DNA of 64,000 bases from Acinetobacter sp. C32I (GCF_023702715.1 NZ_CP098480.1:2418001-2482000), one strand, 5' to 3'; positions 40,254 through 49,802 are shown, counted from the stretch's first letter. Numbers and translations: made by a program. The notes: generated by a model not told the origin, from the letters alone.

Positions 40254-41076
40254 TTTCCAAGCTTTTGGGTAGCACGGAGAGTACTTTTCGTTGCAAGCGC
40301 TCTAGACCAGCCCGCATTTGGCGGTCGACTTCCTTGGTGAGCGTTTCTACCGTATGCCCTTCGACTGAAATCGCAGGTAAAGTCAATAAATGTGCTGTGA
40401 CTTTAGGCATCTCCAGCACACGTTGCACATGTTCTGCAAAAGACATCTCGCCAATAAATGGCGCAACCAAATCCAATTCGCCCTGTTGGTTGACATAGCA
40501 AATTACACAAATCTGCACGGGGCGCTGTGCTTCAATCGCTGCACCTAATAAACGTCCGTGAACTTTTTTAACTTTACTACCATCGGTCGTGGTGGCCTCT
40601 GGAAAGAACAGGACAGGAATATCTTGTTTTAAAAACTCAGCAATTTGCTCACGGATTCGAATCGAATCTCCTGAGCCTCGTTTAATAAATAAAGTCCCGC
40701 CACCCTTGGCCAAGTTTCCTAAAATAGGCCACTTTTCCACTTCTGCCTTGGCCAAGAAAAAGATACGTGCTCCTGAGCCTAAAACAGCCACATCCAACCA
40801 AGAAATATGATTACTGACCCATAAGGCTGGTTCACGCGGAATGGCGCCATGCACTTCAACTTCGACATTAAAGACTTCACACAAACGGCGACAAAAATAC
40901 TGCACATAACGAGTATTTACAGGATTATTTGGATCTTTATATAAACCATGACGGTAAATAAGATAGAAGCCCTCACCAATGGTTTCTAAACCTGCGGCTA
41001 ATTTTTTACTATATAAACTGAATTTCGAAAACAGACTTAAAGGTGTGTTATTTACTGCTGTTGCTTGTTGAGTCAT
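40246..41076 (-). CDS. 1-acyl-sn-glycerol-3-phosphate acyltransferase family protein
   Basis: A 276-residue PlsC-type acyltransferase. The catalytic NHISWLD box (NHx4D) lies near residue 91 and the FPEATTTDGS box near residue 157. It probably acylates lysophosphatidic acid or another lysophospholipid in phospholipid synthesis or remodelling. Its 3' end overlaps the last 8 bp of the cardiolipin synthase on the other strand, and both enzymes act on phospholipids. Confidence 0.9.
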   Translation of the reverse strand: MTQQATAVNNTPLSLFSKFSLYSKKLAAGLETIGEGFYLIYRHGLYKDPNNPVNTRYVQYFCRRLCEVFNVEVEVHGAIPREPALWVSNHISWLDVAVLGSGARIFFLAKAEVEKWPILGNLAKGGGTLFIKRGSGDSIRIREQIAEFLKQDIPVLFFPEATTTDGSKVKKVHGRLLGAAIEAQRPVQICVICYVNQQGELDLVAPFIGEMSFAEHVQRVLEMPKVTAHLLTLPAISVEGHTVETLTKEVDRQMRAGLERLQRKVLSVLPKSLETT

Positions 41077-41266
41077 AAATTCTTAAAACCGTACGCATAG
41101 ATGCACATGTGCATTGAATTAACTCTGTTATATCATGTCGATATTGCCTTATAGAAGTTTCCTTCATAACAAAAAACGAATGTGAGCATAAATTTTTTCA
41201 ATTTTAAAAGATTTATCAGATCAAATATTATAAATAAATCGAATTTACAGATTAAAAGGTGATGTG

Positions 41267-41407
41267 ATGAACCCGCAAAGCACGACATCTGAAAACCAAA
41301 CCACCATTGCTTATGGCTATGCTTTAAGAATGTTTTTGGGATGGTCGATTTTATATATGGGAACCTTAGTCGGATTCATTGAGCTGATCCGTCGTAATGT
41401 CATATAA
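41267..41407 (+). CDS. Small membrane protein, 46 residues
   Basis: A short frame with a good ribosome-binding site (AAAAGGTGATGTG before the ATG). It encodes a polar N-terminus (NPQSTTSENQTT), one membrane helix (residues 19-39: MFLGWSILYMGTLVGFIEL) and a basic end (IRRNVI). The well-formed RBS, the helix and the positive flank argue for a real gene. It lies 75 bp before hflX. Function unknown. Confidence 0.65.
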   Translation: MNPQSTTSENQTTIAYGYALRMFLGWSILYMGTLVGFIELIRRNVI

Positions 41408-41481
41408 ATCCGCGAAGCCTTTGCCCTTTAGTTAAAGTTTATTCTAGAATAAGGCTTTAAATATAAGGATTTCATAAGCAC

Positions 41482-42825
41482 GTGGAAAATTTTGAGCAGC
41501 GTCAAAGCGGTGAACGGGCAATTTTAGTCAGTGTGTCTGTCCAGCTCCTCGACGATCTTGATGCTGAAGAGTTTCGATTGCTCGCTCAATCTGCTGGCGC
41601 TGAAATCCTTGAACATCTCATTGTGCAACGTAATAAACCTGACCCGAAATTTTTTATCGGTTCAGGGAAAGTCGATGAAATTGCTGAATTGGTCCAAAGC
41701 CTCGAAGCCGAGTTGGTCATTTTTGACCATTCATTGTCGCCTGCCCAAGAACGTAATCTTGAACGAATTCTGAAATGTCGTGTGATTGACCGCACAGGTT
41801 TAATTCTGGATATTTTTGCGCTACGCGCACGCACCCATGAGGGTAAATTACAGGTTGAACTGGCACAACTCAAACATTTATCCACCCGTTTAATTCGTGG
41901 TTTTACCGGTAATCTCGAACAACAAAAAGGCGGCATTGGCCTACGTGGGCCAGGTGAGTCGCAACTGGAAACTGACCGTCGTTTAATCCGCGTCCGTATT
42001 ACTCAGCTCAAAGATAAACTGATTAAAGTACAGCAAACCCGCTTGCAGGGTCGTGCTGCACGTCAAAAAGCCGCCATTCCGACCATTTCTTTAGTGGGTT
42101 ATACCAATGCTGGAAAATCCACGCTGTTTAATATCCTCGCCAAAAGCGATGTCTATGCTGCCGATCAACTATTTGCAACGCTCGATCCCACTTTACGTCG
42201 CCTAGACTGGGACGGTATTGGCACCGTTGTACTGGCCGACACCGTTGGATTCGTTCGTAATCTACAACATGACTTGGTGGAATCGTTTAAAGCCACTTTA
42301 GAAGAAACACTAGAAGCGACGCTGCTCTTACATGTGATTGATAGCAGTAGTCCGAATATGTCTGAACAGATTGAAGCCGTAGAGTCCGTCCTCAAAGAAA
42401 TTGGTGCGGATGCCCCGATTTTGCATGTTTACAATAAAATTGATCTCAGCGGTGATGCCGCCAAAATCATTTATAAAACAGCTGATGTCCCTGATCGGGT
42501 CTATGTATCTGCCCATTCAGCTCAAGGACTTGAATTACTCAGTCAAGCCGTACAACAATGTCTAATGGGACAATTACAACAGTTTGATTTAGTGTTAAAA
42601 CCCGCTTACGGTAAATTACGTACGCAACTCTATACCTTGAATGTAATTCAATCCGAACAGTATGATGATCAGGGTGATCTGCATTTATCCGTGTGTATTG
42701 CACCACATAAACTGGAACAACTCATCAAACAGGCGCATTTACCATTAGACGAAATTCTTGGAAAAAAAGCTTCCCTATTTCAGCGACCTTTGGAAGAATT
42801 TGAGATCGATCATCCATCACAATAA
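41482..42825 (+). CDS. hflX: Ribosome-associated GTPase HflX
   Basis: A 447-residue GTPase that splits stalled or stressed 70S ribosomes. N-terminal HflX domain (RNKPDPKFFIGSGKVDE), Gly-rich linker GGIGLRGPGESQLETDRR, then G1 GYTNAGKSTLFN, G3 DTVGFV and G4 NKIDL. The start is GTG with AAGGAT 12 bp upstream. It stands after a small membrane protein gene and before an lrgA-like gene (43 bp). Confidence 0.96.
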   Translation: MENFEQRQSGERAILVSVSVQLLDDLDAEEFRLLAQSAGAEILEHLIVQRNKPDPKFFIGSGKVDEIAELVQSLEAELVIFDHSLSPAQERNLERILKCRVIDRTGLILDIFALRARTHEGKLQVELAQLKHLSTRLIRGFTGNLEQQKGGIGLRGPGESQLETDRRLIRVRITQLKDKLIKVQQTRLQGRAARQKAAIPTISLVGYTNAGKSTLFNILAKSDVYAADQLFATLDPTLRRLDWDGIGTVVLADTVGFVRNLQHDLVESFKATLEETLEATLLLHVIDSSSPNMSEQIEAVESVLKEIGADAPILHVYNKIDLSGDAAKIIYKTADVPDRVYVSAHSAQGLELLSQAVQQCLMGQLQQFDLVLKPAYGKLRTQLYTLNVIQSEQYDDQGDLHLSVCIAPHKLEQLIKQAHLPLDEILGKKASLFQRPLEEFEIDHPSQ

Positions 42826-42868
42826 TTGCGATCAGCCATCGTTCAGATAAACGAGAGTAACAAAGAAA

Positions 42869-43231
42869 ATGAAGAATATTGATTGGACAGCTTGGTTTGG
42901 CACGATTTTGTTAATTATTGTCTATCGTGAAGGGGCTGTTGCGATCACCAAGGCTTTGGGTCATCCGGAACTGGGTAATTTGGTTGGACTGATTAGCCTA
43001 TTAATGACCTTATTGATTTGGAGACGGTTTAAAAAAATCTCCAATCGCCTGATTGATACCAACAATAAGATATTGAAAGAAAGTGGCTTTGCCTTTTTGC
43101 CTATTTGCGCAGGCTCATTAATCATGTTGGTGCATATGGGCAAAGAAATTCCTGCATTTTTATTTATTCTAACTTTCAGTACATTATTGCCATTATGGGT
43201 CTATGCCAAAATGGCGAAACGTTGGTTATAA
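42869..43231 (+). CDS. LrgA/CidA-like membrane protein
   Basis: A 120-residue protein with four hydrophobic helices and a charged loop (WRRFKKISNRLIDTNNK). Size, topology and immediate adjacency (11 bp) to an LrgB-family gene support assignment to the CidA/LrgA holin-like family, which acts with LrgB on murein hydrolase export or pyruvate handling. On its own the sequence is only weakly diagnostic; context carries the call. Confidence 0.75.
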   Translation: MKNIDWTAWFGTILLIIVYREGAVAITKALGHPELGNLVGLISLLMTLLIWRRFKKISNRLIDTNNKILKESGFAFLPICAGSLIMLVHMGKEIPAFLFILTFSTLLPLWVYAKMAKRWL

Positions 43232-43242
43232 GGAGCTGATCT

Positions 43243-43911
43243 ATGTCAATGGTTATCTATGGCTTCATCATTACCTTCATCAGTTATCTGCTTGCCAAAC
43301 CGCTGAATCAGAAATTTCCACAGATTCCTCTGATTGTGTTTGGCATGTTTATTGTCATCGCATTCTTAGCCATTTTCGGTATTCCCTATCAACAATATAT
43401 GGATAATGTGAACAACGTTTTTAGTCATCTGCTTGGCTATGTCACAGTTGCTTTGGCCATTCCATTGGCCGCCATGCGTTATGATGATTTACCGCTCAAA
43501 TCAATGATTGGCATCTTATGTTTCGCCAGCATCAGTGCCGTTGCTTTACCGATGGGCTTGGCCTATTTACTGCACATGTCTGAACCAACCATCATGGCTT
43601 TTGCCACCCGCGCTGTGACTACCCCCATTGCCTTGAACATCGCAACGCTACTGCACGCTCCTTTAATGATGGTCACGCTGATTGTGATTTTATCAGGGGT
43701 GATTGGGGCTGCATTTTCGCCGTGGATCTTAAAACATATTCATGATGAACGTGCTTCGGGTCTGGCCTTAGGTTTAGCTGCCCATGCGATCGGTACAGCG
43801 CAAGCTTGGCAACGTGGCCCTGTTACAGGACGCTATGCGGCCTTTGGTATGGCAGTAAATGGTGTATTTACAGCCATTTGGCTCCCGACATTCATCCTCT
43901 CTTTATCCTAA
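43243..43911 (+). CDS. LrgB/CidB-family membrane protein
   Basis: A 222-residue membrane protein with about six helices. The family segments are clear: ATRAVTTPIALNIATLL, VILSGVIGAAFSPW and GLAAHAIGTAQAWQ. LrgB-type proteins partner with LrgA-like holins in control of autolysis or pyruvate/metabolite transport. RBS: AAGGAGCTGATCT. The pair is probably co-transcribed, with no clear terminator after it. Confidence 0.9.
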   Translation: MSMVIYGFIITFISYLLAKPLNQKFPQIPLIVFGMFIVIAFLAIFGIPYQQYMDNVNNVFSHLLGYVTVALAIPLAAMRYDDLPLKSMIGILCFASISAVALPMGLAYLLHMSEPTIMAFATRAVTTPIALNIATLLHAPLMMVTLIVILSGVIGAAFSPWILKHIHDERASGLALGLAAHAIGTAQAWQRGPVTGRYAAFGMAVNGVFTAIWLPTFILSLS

Positions 43912-43937
43912 AATTTGCCACAAATATCACATAAAGA

Positions 43938-43967
43938 TTGAACTAGTTGTCAGATATCCTCCATAAT
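43938..43967 (+). promoter_or_regulatory. Candidate sigma-70 promoter of the first DUF2147 gene
   Basis: TTGAAC (43938-43943) and CATAAT (43962-43967) are 18 bp apart, and the gene starts 28 bp downstream. Hexamers match consensus at 4/6 and 5/6 positions. Confidence 0.4.
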
Positions 43968-43995
43968 GTAAGCTTAAACGTTAAAAGGATTTTTA

Positions 43996-44442
43996 ATGAT
44001 GGGCAAACAATTATTAAGTGCGTTACTTTTATCTGCGGTGAGCAGTTTTACTTTTGCAGAGGATATTACGGGGCTCTGGCAAAGTATTGATGACAAAACG
44101 GGGGCGCCAAAGGCACTGGTTGAAATTCGTAAAGAAGCGAATGGCACCTATGCAGGCAAAGTAGTCAAAATTACGCCACGTACTGGCTATACACCGAAAG
44201 AAACCTGTGTGGATTGTCCTGCGCCTTATACCAACAAACCAATCGTGGGTTTAGATGTGGTGACCGGTTTAAAATATAGTGAAGGTTTAAACTATACCAA
44301 TGGCCGTATTTTAGATCCGAATACTGGCAAAATTTATAGTATGAAAGCCAAACTCAGTGCCAATGGTAAACGCTTACATTTACGGGGTTATCTCGGTGTA
44401 TCCGCTTTAGGTCGTAATCAAATCTGGATTCGTGCCGAGTAA
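43996..44442 (+). CDS. DUF2147 exported protein, first copy
   Basis: A 148-residue exported protein with a signal peptide ending FTFA-ED and a single DUF2147 domain: ITGLWQSIDDKTGAPKALVEI, the CxxC pair in ETCVDCPAP, and LRGYLGVSALGRNQIWIR. The function of DUF2147 is unknown; its fold suggests ligand or lipid binding. A 149-residue paralogue follows 223 bp downstream. RBS AAAGGA precedes the ATG. Confidence 0.9.
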   Translation: MMGKQLLSALLLSAVSSFTFAEDITGLWQSIDDKTGAPKALVEIRKEANGTYAGKVVKITPRTGYTPKETCVDCPAPYTNKPIVGLDVVTGLKYSEGLNYTNGRILDPNTGKIYSMKAKLSANGKRLHLRGYLGVSALGRNQIWIRAE

Positions 44443-44497
44443 AATCAATTCACTTAAAAGTCACATGATGTGCTTTTCTTTGATCTCGGTTGCAGTC

Positions 44498-44543
44498 AAA
44501 AAGCTTCTTCATTCGCATAAAAAGATGAAGAAGCTTTTTTATT
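44498..44543 (+). terminator. Terminator of the first DUF2147 gene
   Basis: Perfect 15-bp stem (AAAAAGCTTCTTCAT / ATGAAGAAGCTTTTT), 12-nt loop and T-run. Confidence 0.9.
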
Positions 44544-44665
44544 TCGTCCCATAAAATTGATTGAAACGTCAACGATTAATAATTTACAACTGTAAAATAA
44601 TGATTGAATCTGTGATTAGAAATCCGAAATAATAGCCAGATACATGGCAGCAAGGAGGCTTTCAC

Positions 44666-45115
44666 ATGCACATCTCGCACAAACTGATTTCTTTTTTCTT
44701 CCTATTGACCCTCAGTCATTTTACTTTTGCCCAAGATATTACGGGGATTTGGCAAAGCGTGGATGATGTAACAGGTGCACCCAAAGGACAGGTTGAAATT
44801 ACACAAGAAGCGGACGGTTCCTACACAGGCAAAATTATCAAAATTACCCCGCGCACAGGCTATACCCCTAAAGAAATTTGTACAAACTGCCCTGCACCTT
44901 ATACCAACAAACCGATTTTAGGTTTGAATGCCATCACCAAGCTAAAACATAAAAAGGACCTCACCTACACAGGTGGAAAAATCCTTGACCCCAATAGTGG
45001 CCGTGTTTATAGCTTGACTGCAAAGCTCAGCGCTAATGGACAACGTTTGCACTTACGTGGCTATGTCGGCGTCTCAGTATTAGGACGCAGTCAAATCTGG
45101 ATTCGGGTCAACTAA
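44666..45115 (+). CDS. DUF2147 exported protein, second copy
   Basis: A 149-residue paralogue of the preceding gene with the same domain layout: ITGIWQSVDDVTGAPKGQ, the CxxC (EICTNCPAP) and LRGYVGVSVLGRSQIWIR. Signal peptide ends FTFA-QD. A strong RBS (AAGGAGGCTTTCAC) precedes the ATG. The pair is separated by a terminator, so the copies are transcribed separately. The tandem arrangement indicates duplication. Confidence 0.9.
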   Translation: MHISHKLISFFFLLTLSHFTFAQDITGIWQSVDDVTGAPKGQVEITQEADGSYTGKIIKITPRTGYTPKEICTNCPAPYTNKPILGLNAITKLKHKKDLTYTGGKILDPNSGRVYSLTAKLSANGQRLHLRGYVGVSVLGRSQIWIRVN

Positions 45116-45125
45116 AACACTCATA

Positions 45126-45156
45126 AAAAAAGCCCTGTATCACACAGGGCTTTTTT
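45126..45156. terminator. Bidirectional terminator between DUF2147 and prc
   Basis: Perfect 13-bp stem (AAAAAAGCCCTGT / ACAGGGCTTTTTT) with a 5-nt ATCAC loop. Confidence 0.9.
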
Positions 45157-45177
45157 ATGGCTAGTTCACTGTAACGG

Positions 45178-47361
45178 TTAACGAGACTGCAACTTCGAGT
45201 AATCTAACAGGACATTTGCCGCTTCATTGATAAAGGTTTCTTCCTCAGGCAATGGTGGACGCAGGTGTGCTTTCATTTTGGCACGTGACTCCACCAAGGC
45301 ATCGATTGAAGCTTGATAACTTTCCCAGTTGGCATAAGGTACTAAACCTGTCGCACTACGGCGTTGGTTTTCGGCATTCAAGGTTTGTTTCTCAAGATCA
45401 ATCAATTCGGCACGACGCTGATCAATATCGAGTACCACTTTCTTCTGATCTGAAGTTTTCTTGGCAATTGCTTTACGTGCTTCTAAATATTTAAATTGAG
45501 AATCAGCTGCAACACGTTGTTCAGATGACTGTGACAGTTTTGCCACATAAGGTTGAACAGAGCCTTCACGCTTAAATGGTGCGGTTGGAATGGTATCCCA
45601 CTTCAAGGCATTTTTCGCTTTACGCTCACCAAACTCTTCGTTGTAAATATCAACCAACTTGATATCTGGAATTACACCTTTGTTTTGGGTACTTCCACCC
45701 GTAATACGGTAGAACTTACGTTGAGTTAACGTCGCCTGACCATAAGCCAAAGAGTCTAACTGAACCTGTGCTGTTCCCTTACCTGTGGTGGTACTGCCAA
45801 TGATAATCCCGCGCTCATAATCCTGAATCGCCGCAGAGTAAATCTCACTTGCTGACGCTGATGCCAAGTTCACTAAAACAGCCATTGGACCTGCATAGAT
45901 CTGCTCACCACCATCGGTATCTTCAAATACATTCACGTTACCGTTACCATCACGGATTTGTACCACTGGGCCAGACTTGATCACCTGACCAAGCATACGT
46001 GCCACTTCTTCCAAAGAACCACCTGGATCATTACGTAAGTCGACCAGAATACCTTCAACTTTTTGTGCTTTGAGTGACTCTAGAGCCTTCGCAGTATCTT
46101 CAGAGACTGAACGATATTCGGTCCCTGCACGACGTGAGCGATAGTCAAAATAGAACGACGGAATTTCAATCACACCAAACAGATACTTTTTACCATCACG
46201 AGTGATTTCAACCGTACGAGAACGAACACCCGCATCTTCTTCTTGAATAATATCGCGGGTTAAAGTCACATTACGGGCTTGACTCATCGATGCACCCGCA
46301 CCCAGTAACCGTACTACTACTTTGGTACCGCGTTTACCACGAATCAGTCCCACAATTTCCGAACTCGGCCAACCAATCACATCGACCATTTTCTCGCCGT
46401 CTTGCGCGACGCCAATAATACGATCGCCTGATTTCACCTGACCTGATTTACTGGCTGGCCCACCTTCAACGATGGTTTCAATTTTGGTGTAATCTTCATT
46501 GCCACGTTCAGGACGAATCGAAACCCCAATTCCTTCCAACTGTAAAGTGGTTTGACGATTCAGCTCCATCGCATCAATCGGTGGATAGTAGTTACTGTGT
46601 GGATCATAGGTTGCCAACATGGCATTTAAGGTTTTATCCAGCACATCATCGCTTTTCACACGGCCAATACGCTCTAACTGACGGGTATAACGTTTCGTTA
46701 AAGTTTGAACAGGGGTTAAGTCCTCAGGCCCTGTTAAATCCTGACCATTCGCCAGTGATGGGTCTGCTTTCAGCGCTTTTTGCTTGGCCTGCTCTTCTTC
46801 TTTACTAATGGTTAAATTGATCAACTGTGAAACCAACATTCTTTGCCAATGTTGTTGTTGCTCAGCCGTGGTTTTAAAATACGGTGCTTTTTCACGATCT
46901 GTATCGAGATAGACGTCTTTTTGATTCAGGTTCTGCGGCTTTTTCAACTCAGCCAACATAAACTCATAGAATTGTTTCAAACGATCACGATATTGCGCAT
47001 GAATCAGAAATGGTCCAGTTAAGTTACCTGCTTTTAACGAACTGCCAAAGGTTGACCCATATTTTTTTTGATAGTCTTCCACTTCGCCGCTCAGAAATAA
47101 TGAATGATCTGGATCCAGACTATCCAAATACATATTCAAAATACGGTTTGACGTGGTTGCGTCTAAGCGCATATTTAAATAATGCTGACGATCAACCAAT
47201 GTGGCTAACTGACGTGCAACCAAGGCCTGTTCTTGTGATGGCTTGATTACCGTTGAAACGACAGGTGCCTCAGTCGCCGCAAATGCCTCATTCATGGTAT
47301 GAGAGAAAAATAAACCACCAGTCGCGATTGCAACTGCACACGCTATCATTTGAAGTTTCAT
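45178..47361 (-). CDS. prc: Carboxy-terminal processing (tail-specific) protease Prc
   Basis: A 727-residue periplasmic serine protease of the S41 family that trims C-termini of envelope proteins and lytic enzymes. Signal peptide near residues 1-28, N-terminal helical domain, a PDZ domain (GIGVSIRPERGNEDY; GGPASKSGQVKSGDRIIG) and the catalytic region with Ser in NLASASASEIYSAAIQDY and Lys in TTTGKGTAQVQ. The ATG at 47361 is preferred; an in-frame TTG at 47391 has poor context. It is divergent from nagZ. Confidence 0.95.
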   Translation of the reverse strand: MKLQMIACAVAIATGGLFFSHTMNEAFAATEAPVVSTVIKPSQEQALVARQLATLVDRQHYLNMRLDATTSNRILNMYLDSLDPDHSLFLSGEVEDYQKKYGSTFGSSLKAGNLTGPFLIHAQYRDRLKQFYEFMLAELKKPQNLNQKDVYLDTDREKAPYFKTTAEQQQHWQRMLVSQLINLTISKEEEQAKQKALKADPSLANGQDLTGPEDLTPVQTLTKRYTRQLERIGRVKSDDVLDKTLNAMLATYDPHSNYYPPIDAMELNRQTTLQLEGIGVSIRPERGNEDYTKIETIVEGGPASKSGQVKSGDRIIGVAQDGEKMVDVIGWPSSEIVGLIRGKRGTKVVVRLLGAGASMSQARNVTLTRDIIQEEDAGVRSRTVEITRDGKKYLFGVIEIPSFYFDYRSRRAGTEYRSVSEDTAKALESLKAQKVEGILVDLRNDPGGSLEEVARMLGQVIKSGPVVQIRDGNGNVNVFEDTDGGEQIYAGPMAVLVNLASASASEIYSAAIQDYERGIIIGSTTTGKGTAQVQLDSLAYGQATLTQRKFYRITGGSTQNKGVIPDIKLVDIYNEEFGERKAKNALKWDTIPTAPFKREGSVQPYVAKLSQSSEQRVAADSQFKYLEARKAIAKKTSDQKKVVLDIDQRRAELIDLEKQTLNAENQRRSATGLVPYANWESYQASIDALVESRAKMKAHLRPPLPEEETFINEAANVLLDYSKLQSR

Positions 47362-47610
47362 AAAATTTTGGTACTTCCTTGGATATGGCAATTATTACAT
47401 GTGGGGCTGATTGAAATGAACATATTTCACCCAAGTACTTCCCAACATGTAAAACTCATCGGTCACCATAAATAAATGACCAACAAGCACTTATCATCAA
47501 TATCATGTAGTTTTATCATATTCTGTACTGACAAAATGTAGCAAATCATTGCACAATTTAGCTATCGTTTTTTTCATCAATTTTTTTATCAAAAATCAAA
47601 CGGAATCCTT

Positions 47611-48633
47611 ATGATCGGCGCGTTGATGCTAGATATTGCTGGCACAGAACTTACTCAAGAAGATATTGAACTATTACAAGCTCCGCAAGTCGGTGGCATG
47701 ATTTTATTTGCACGAAATATTGAATCCCCTCAACAAGTCCGTGCCTTAACCGACCATATGCGTCAAATCCGTCCTGAGATTTTGATTGCCGTTGATCAGG
47801 AAGGCGGCCGTGTACAACGCTTAAGACAGGGCTTTACTCTACTTCCTGCCATGGGCCGATTGGGCGAACGCTACCTCAGCAATCCACAACAAGCACTTGA
47901 ACTGGCTGAGCAGTGCGGCTGGTTAATGGCGATTGAAGTCCTCGCCGTTGGCATTGATTTTAGCTTTGCGCCTGTTTTGGACCTGAATGATGTGAGTGAT
48001 GTGATTGGTGATCGTGGTTTTGCCAAAAACATGCAAGACATCGTGCCACTGGCTGATGCCTTTATGCGTGGTATGAAAAAAGCAGGCATGGCCACTACGG
48101 GCAAACATTTCCCTGGGCATGGTTCAGTCAAAGCGGATTCACATGTTGCCGCTGCAATTGACAGTCGCTCATACCAAGAAATCTATGACAAAGATATGCA
48201 GAGCTTTATCAAGTTGATGCCTCAGCTTGATGCGCTCATGCCAGCTCATGTGATCTATGATCAAGTCGATCCAAATCCAGCAGGCTTCTCACCGTTCTGG
48301 TTACAAGAAATCTTACGTCAACAGCTTAAATTTGACGGCGTACTCTTCTCAGATGACTTAAGCATGCAGGCTGCCTGTGTCGCAGGCGGTGCCGATGCAC
48401 GTATTCAAGCGGCTTTAAATGCGGGTTGTGATATGGGCTTAGTGTGTAATGACCGTGCAGCGGCATGTACTGCATTAGATGGAATTCAAACCTTGGCCTT
48501 ACCAAATCAACAACGTTTAGAGCGTATGCGCGGTAAAATTCCAAATATTCAGGTTGGCACCACATTGTCTTTAGACGATGAAAACTGGCACAGCGTCAGA
48601 AAAGTCATTGAAGAGTTTAAAAATTCGTTCTAA
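47611..48633 (+). CDS. nagZ: Beta-N-acetylhexosaminidase NagZ
   Basis: A cytosolic 340-residue GH3 enzyme that removes N-acetylglucosamine from muropeptides in cell-wall recycling. Markers are AVDQEGGRVQRLR, KHFPGHGSVKADSH (catalytic His loop) and VLFSDDLSMQAA with the nucleophile Asp. Length matches the family. Loss of NagZ alters beta-lactamase induction in many gram-negatives. It lies 249 bp from divergent prc. Confidence 0.96.
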   Translation: MIGALMLDIAGTELTQEDIELLQAPQVGGMILFARNIESPQQVRALTDHMRQIRPEILIAVDQEGGRVQRLRQGFTLLPAMGRLGERYLSNPQQALELAEQCGWLMAIEVLAVGIDFSFAPVLDLNDVSDVIGDRGFAKNMQDIVPLADAFMRGMKKAGMATTGKHFPGHGSVKADSHVAAAIDSRSYQEIYDKDMQSFIKLMPQLDALMPAHVIYDQVDPNPAGFSPFWLQEILRQQLKFDGVLFSDDLSMQAACVAGGADARIQAALNAGCDMGLVCNDRAAACTALDGIQTLALPNQQRLERMRGKIPNIQVGTTLSLDDENWHSVRKVIEEFKNSF

Positions 48634-48923
48634 CTTTACTTAGGTTTTTTCATCGCTTTATTAACATAATGGAATCTTGCCGAGTGCTCATCTGATTAAA
48701 GAATTTTGCCTTCGGCTCGACTTACTTTTCAGGGATGAAAAGTAAGCAAAAATCCTTTGTTAGGCTGAGGGTACATTCTTGTAACCCCAGCCCAACGGCG
48801 GCATCCATGCCGCCCCACGATAGTAAATAACAAACCTAAAATCGGATTTGATAGAAAAATCTCAATTAAAAAAAAGAGATTAATTTTATATATCCCAATT
48901 AGGAAAAATAGAGTCTAGGACAG
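48634..48923. other. Intergenic region with three successive hairpins
   Basis: No gene. Three inverted repeats occur in 94 bp: 48721-48746 (perfect 10-bp stem, 6-nt loop), 48763-48792 (imperfect, 11 of 13 pairs, TTCT loop) and 48797-48814 (perfect 8-bp stem GGCGGCAT / ATGCCGCC). The GC-rich patch stands out from its AT-rich surroundings. It may be an interspersed repeat element or structured RNA; no T-run marks it as a terminator. Confidence 0.6.
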
Positions 48924-49766
48924 ATGACACAACAACTTTCGAAACATCGCCACATTTCATTTACCGCACACTACACCGGCTACATCTGGTACCAAATGGG
49001 GATCTCACATCCAGCACTGGCAACAGCAAAAGGAAAAACGCTGGCAGCCTTAGTTCACCCAATTGAAAGTTGGGCAGAAAAATATGTCGGTGGCAGTATG
49101 CGCACCACGCTCAAACAACGTCACAGCATGCTCGACAACCAGTTAAAAGAATTGATTGAGCAACATCCTGACCTACAAGTGCTTGAAATTGCTTGTGGTC
49201 TATCGCCACGTGGTTGGTGGTTTAGACAACATTATCCAAACATCAGCTACCGTGAACTAGATTTACCTGACATGGCCGCCACCAAACAGGCAGCACTGCA
49301 ACAAATTGAAAACAATGTAGATGAAGTTCTGTCTGTCGATTTATTTACCGATGCCTTTGCCTCTGCTTTTGAAGTATTTGATCCTCAACGTCCATTGGTG
49401 ATCATTAGTGAAGGACTCATCAATTACTTTGAAAAATCACTATTACAACAATTGATTCAAGCCATTGCCAACTATGGTCAAGGCTTTAAAGAGCTGCATT
49501 ATTTAACTGATATATACCCAGAACCCACTCAAAACAAATTAGCGACGATTATCTGGAACAGTAGTCGTTTATTAAAATGGATGTCTCGCAGTGCCTTTAG
49601 CTTTCATTTTAAGACCCCTGCCGAAATCGAACAATTTTTCCACGAAGCAGGTTTTAATCAAGTTGAAGTCCTGCAACCGAAACAATTTTTTGAGCAAGCG
49701 ACTTTAGAAAATACGCAGCAGCATTTAGGTGACTTGGTCTGGGTGATCCAAGCGACCAATCAATAA
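48924..49766 (+). CDS. Class I SAM-dependent methyltransferase, leucine-carboxymethyltransferase-like
   Basis: A 280-residue methyltransferase. The SAM-binding motif I is VLEIACGLSPRGWWFRQ, motif II REVLDLP-like (YRELDLPD), and LVIISEGLINYFE corresponds to the acidic loop of the LCM/Tcmp family. The N-terminal part is helical. Polyketide or leucine carboxyl methylation is known for the family, but the substrate here is not known. It ends at a terminator shared with the convergent hydrolase gene. Confidence 0.85.
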   Translation: MTQQLSKHRHISFTAHYTGYIWYQMGISHPALATAKGKTLAALVHPIESWAEKYVGGSMRTTLKQRHSMLDNQLKELIEQHPDLQVLEIACGLSPRGWWFRQHYPNISYRELDLPDMAATKQAALQQIENNVDEVLSVDLFTDAFASAFEVFDPQRPLVIISEGLINYFEKSLLQQLIQAIANYGQGFKELHYLTDIYPEPTQNKLATIIWNSSRLLKWMSRSAFSFHFKTPAEIEQFFHEAGFNQVEVLQPKQFFEQATLENTQQHLGDLVWVIQATNQ

Positions 49767-49773
49767 CATCCAC

Positions 49774-49802
49774 AAAAAAAGTGGCAAATTGCCACTTTTT
49801 TT
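49774..49802. terminator. Bidirectional terminator
   Basis: Fully self-complementary stretch AAAAAAAGTGGCAA-A-TTGCCACTTTTTTT; the functional stem is probably GTGGC / GCCAC with flanking A/T pairs. Confidence 0.85.
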
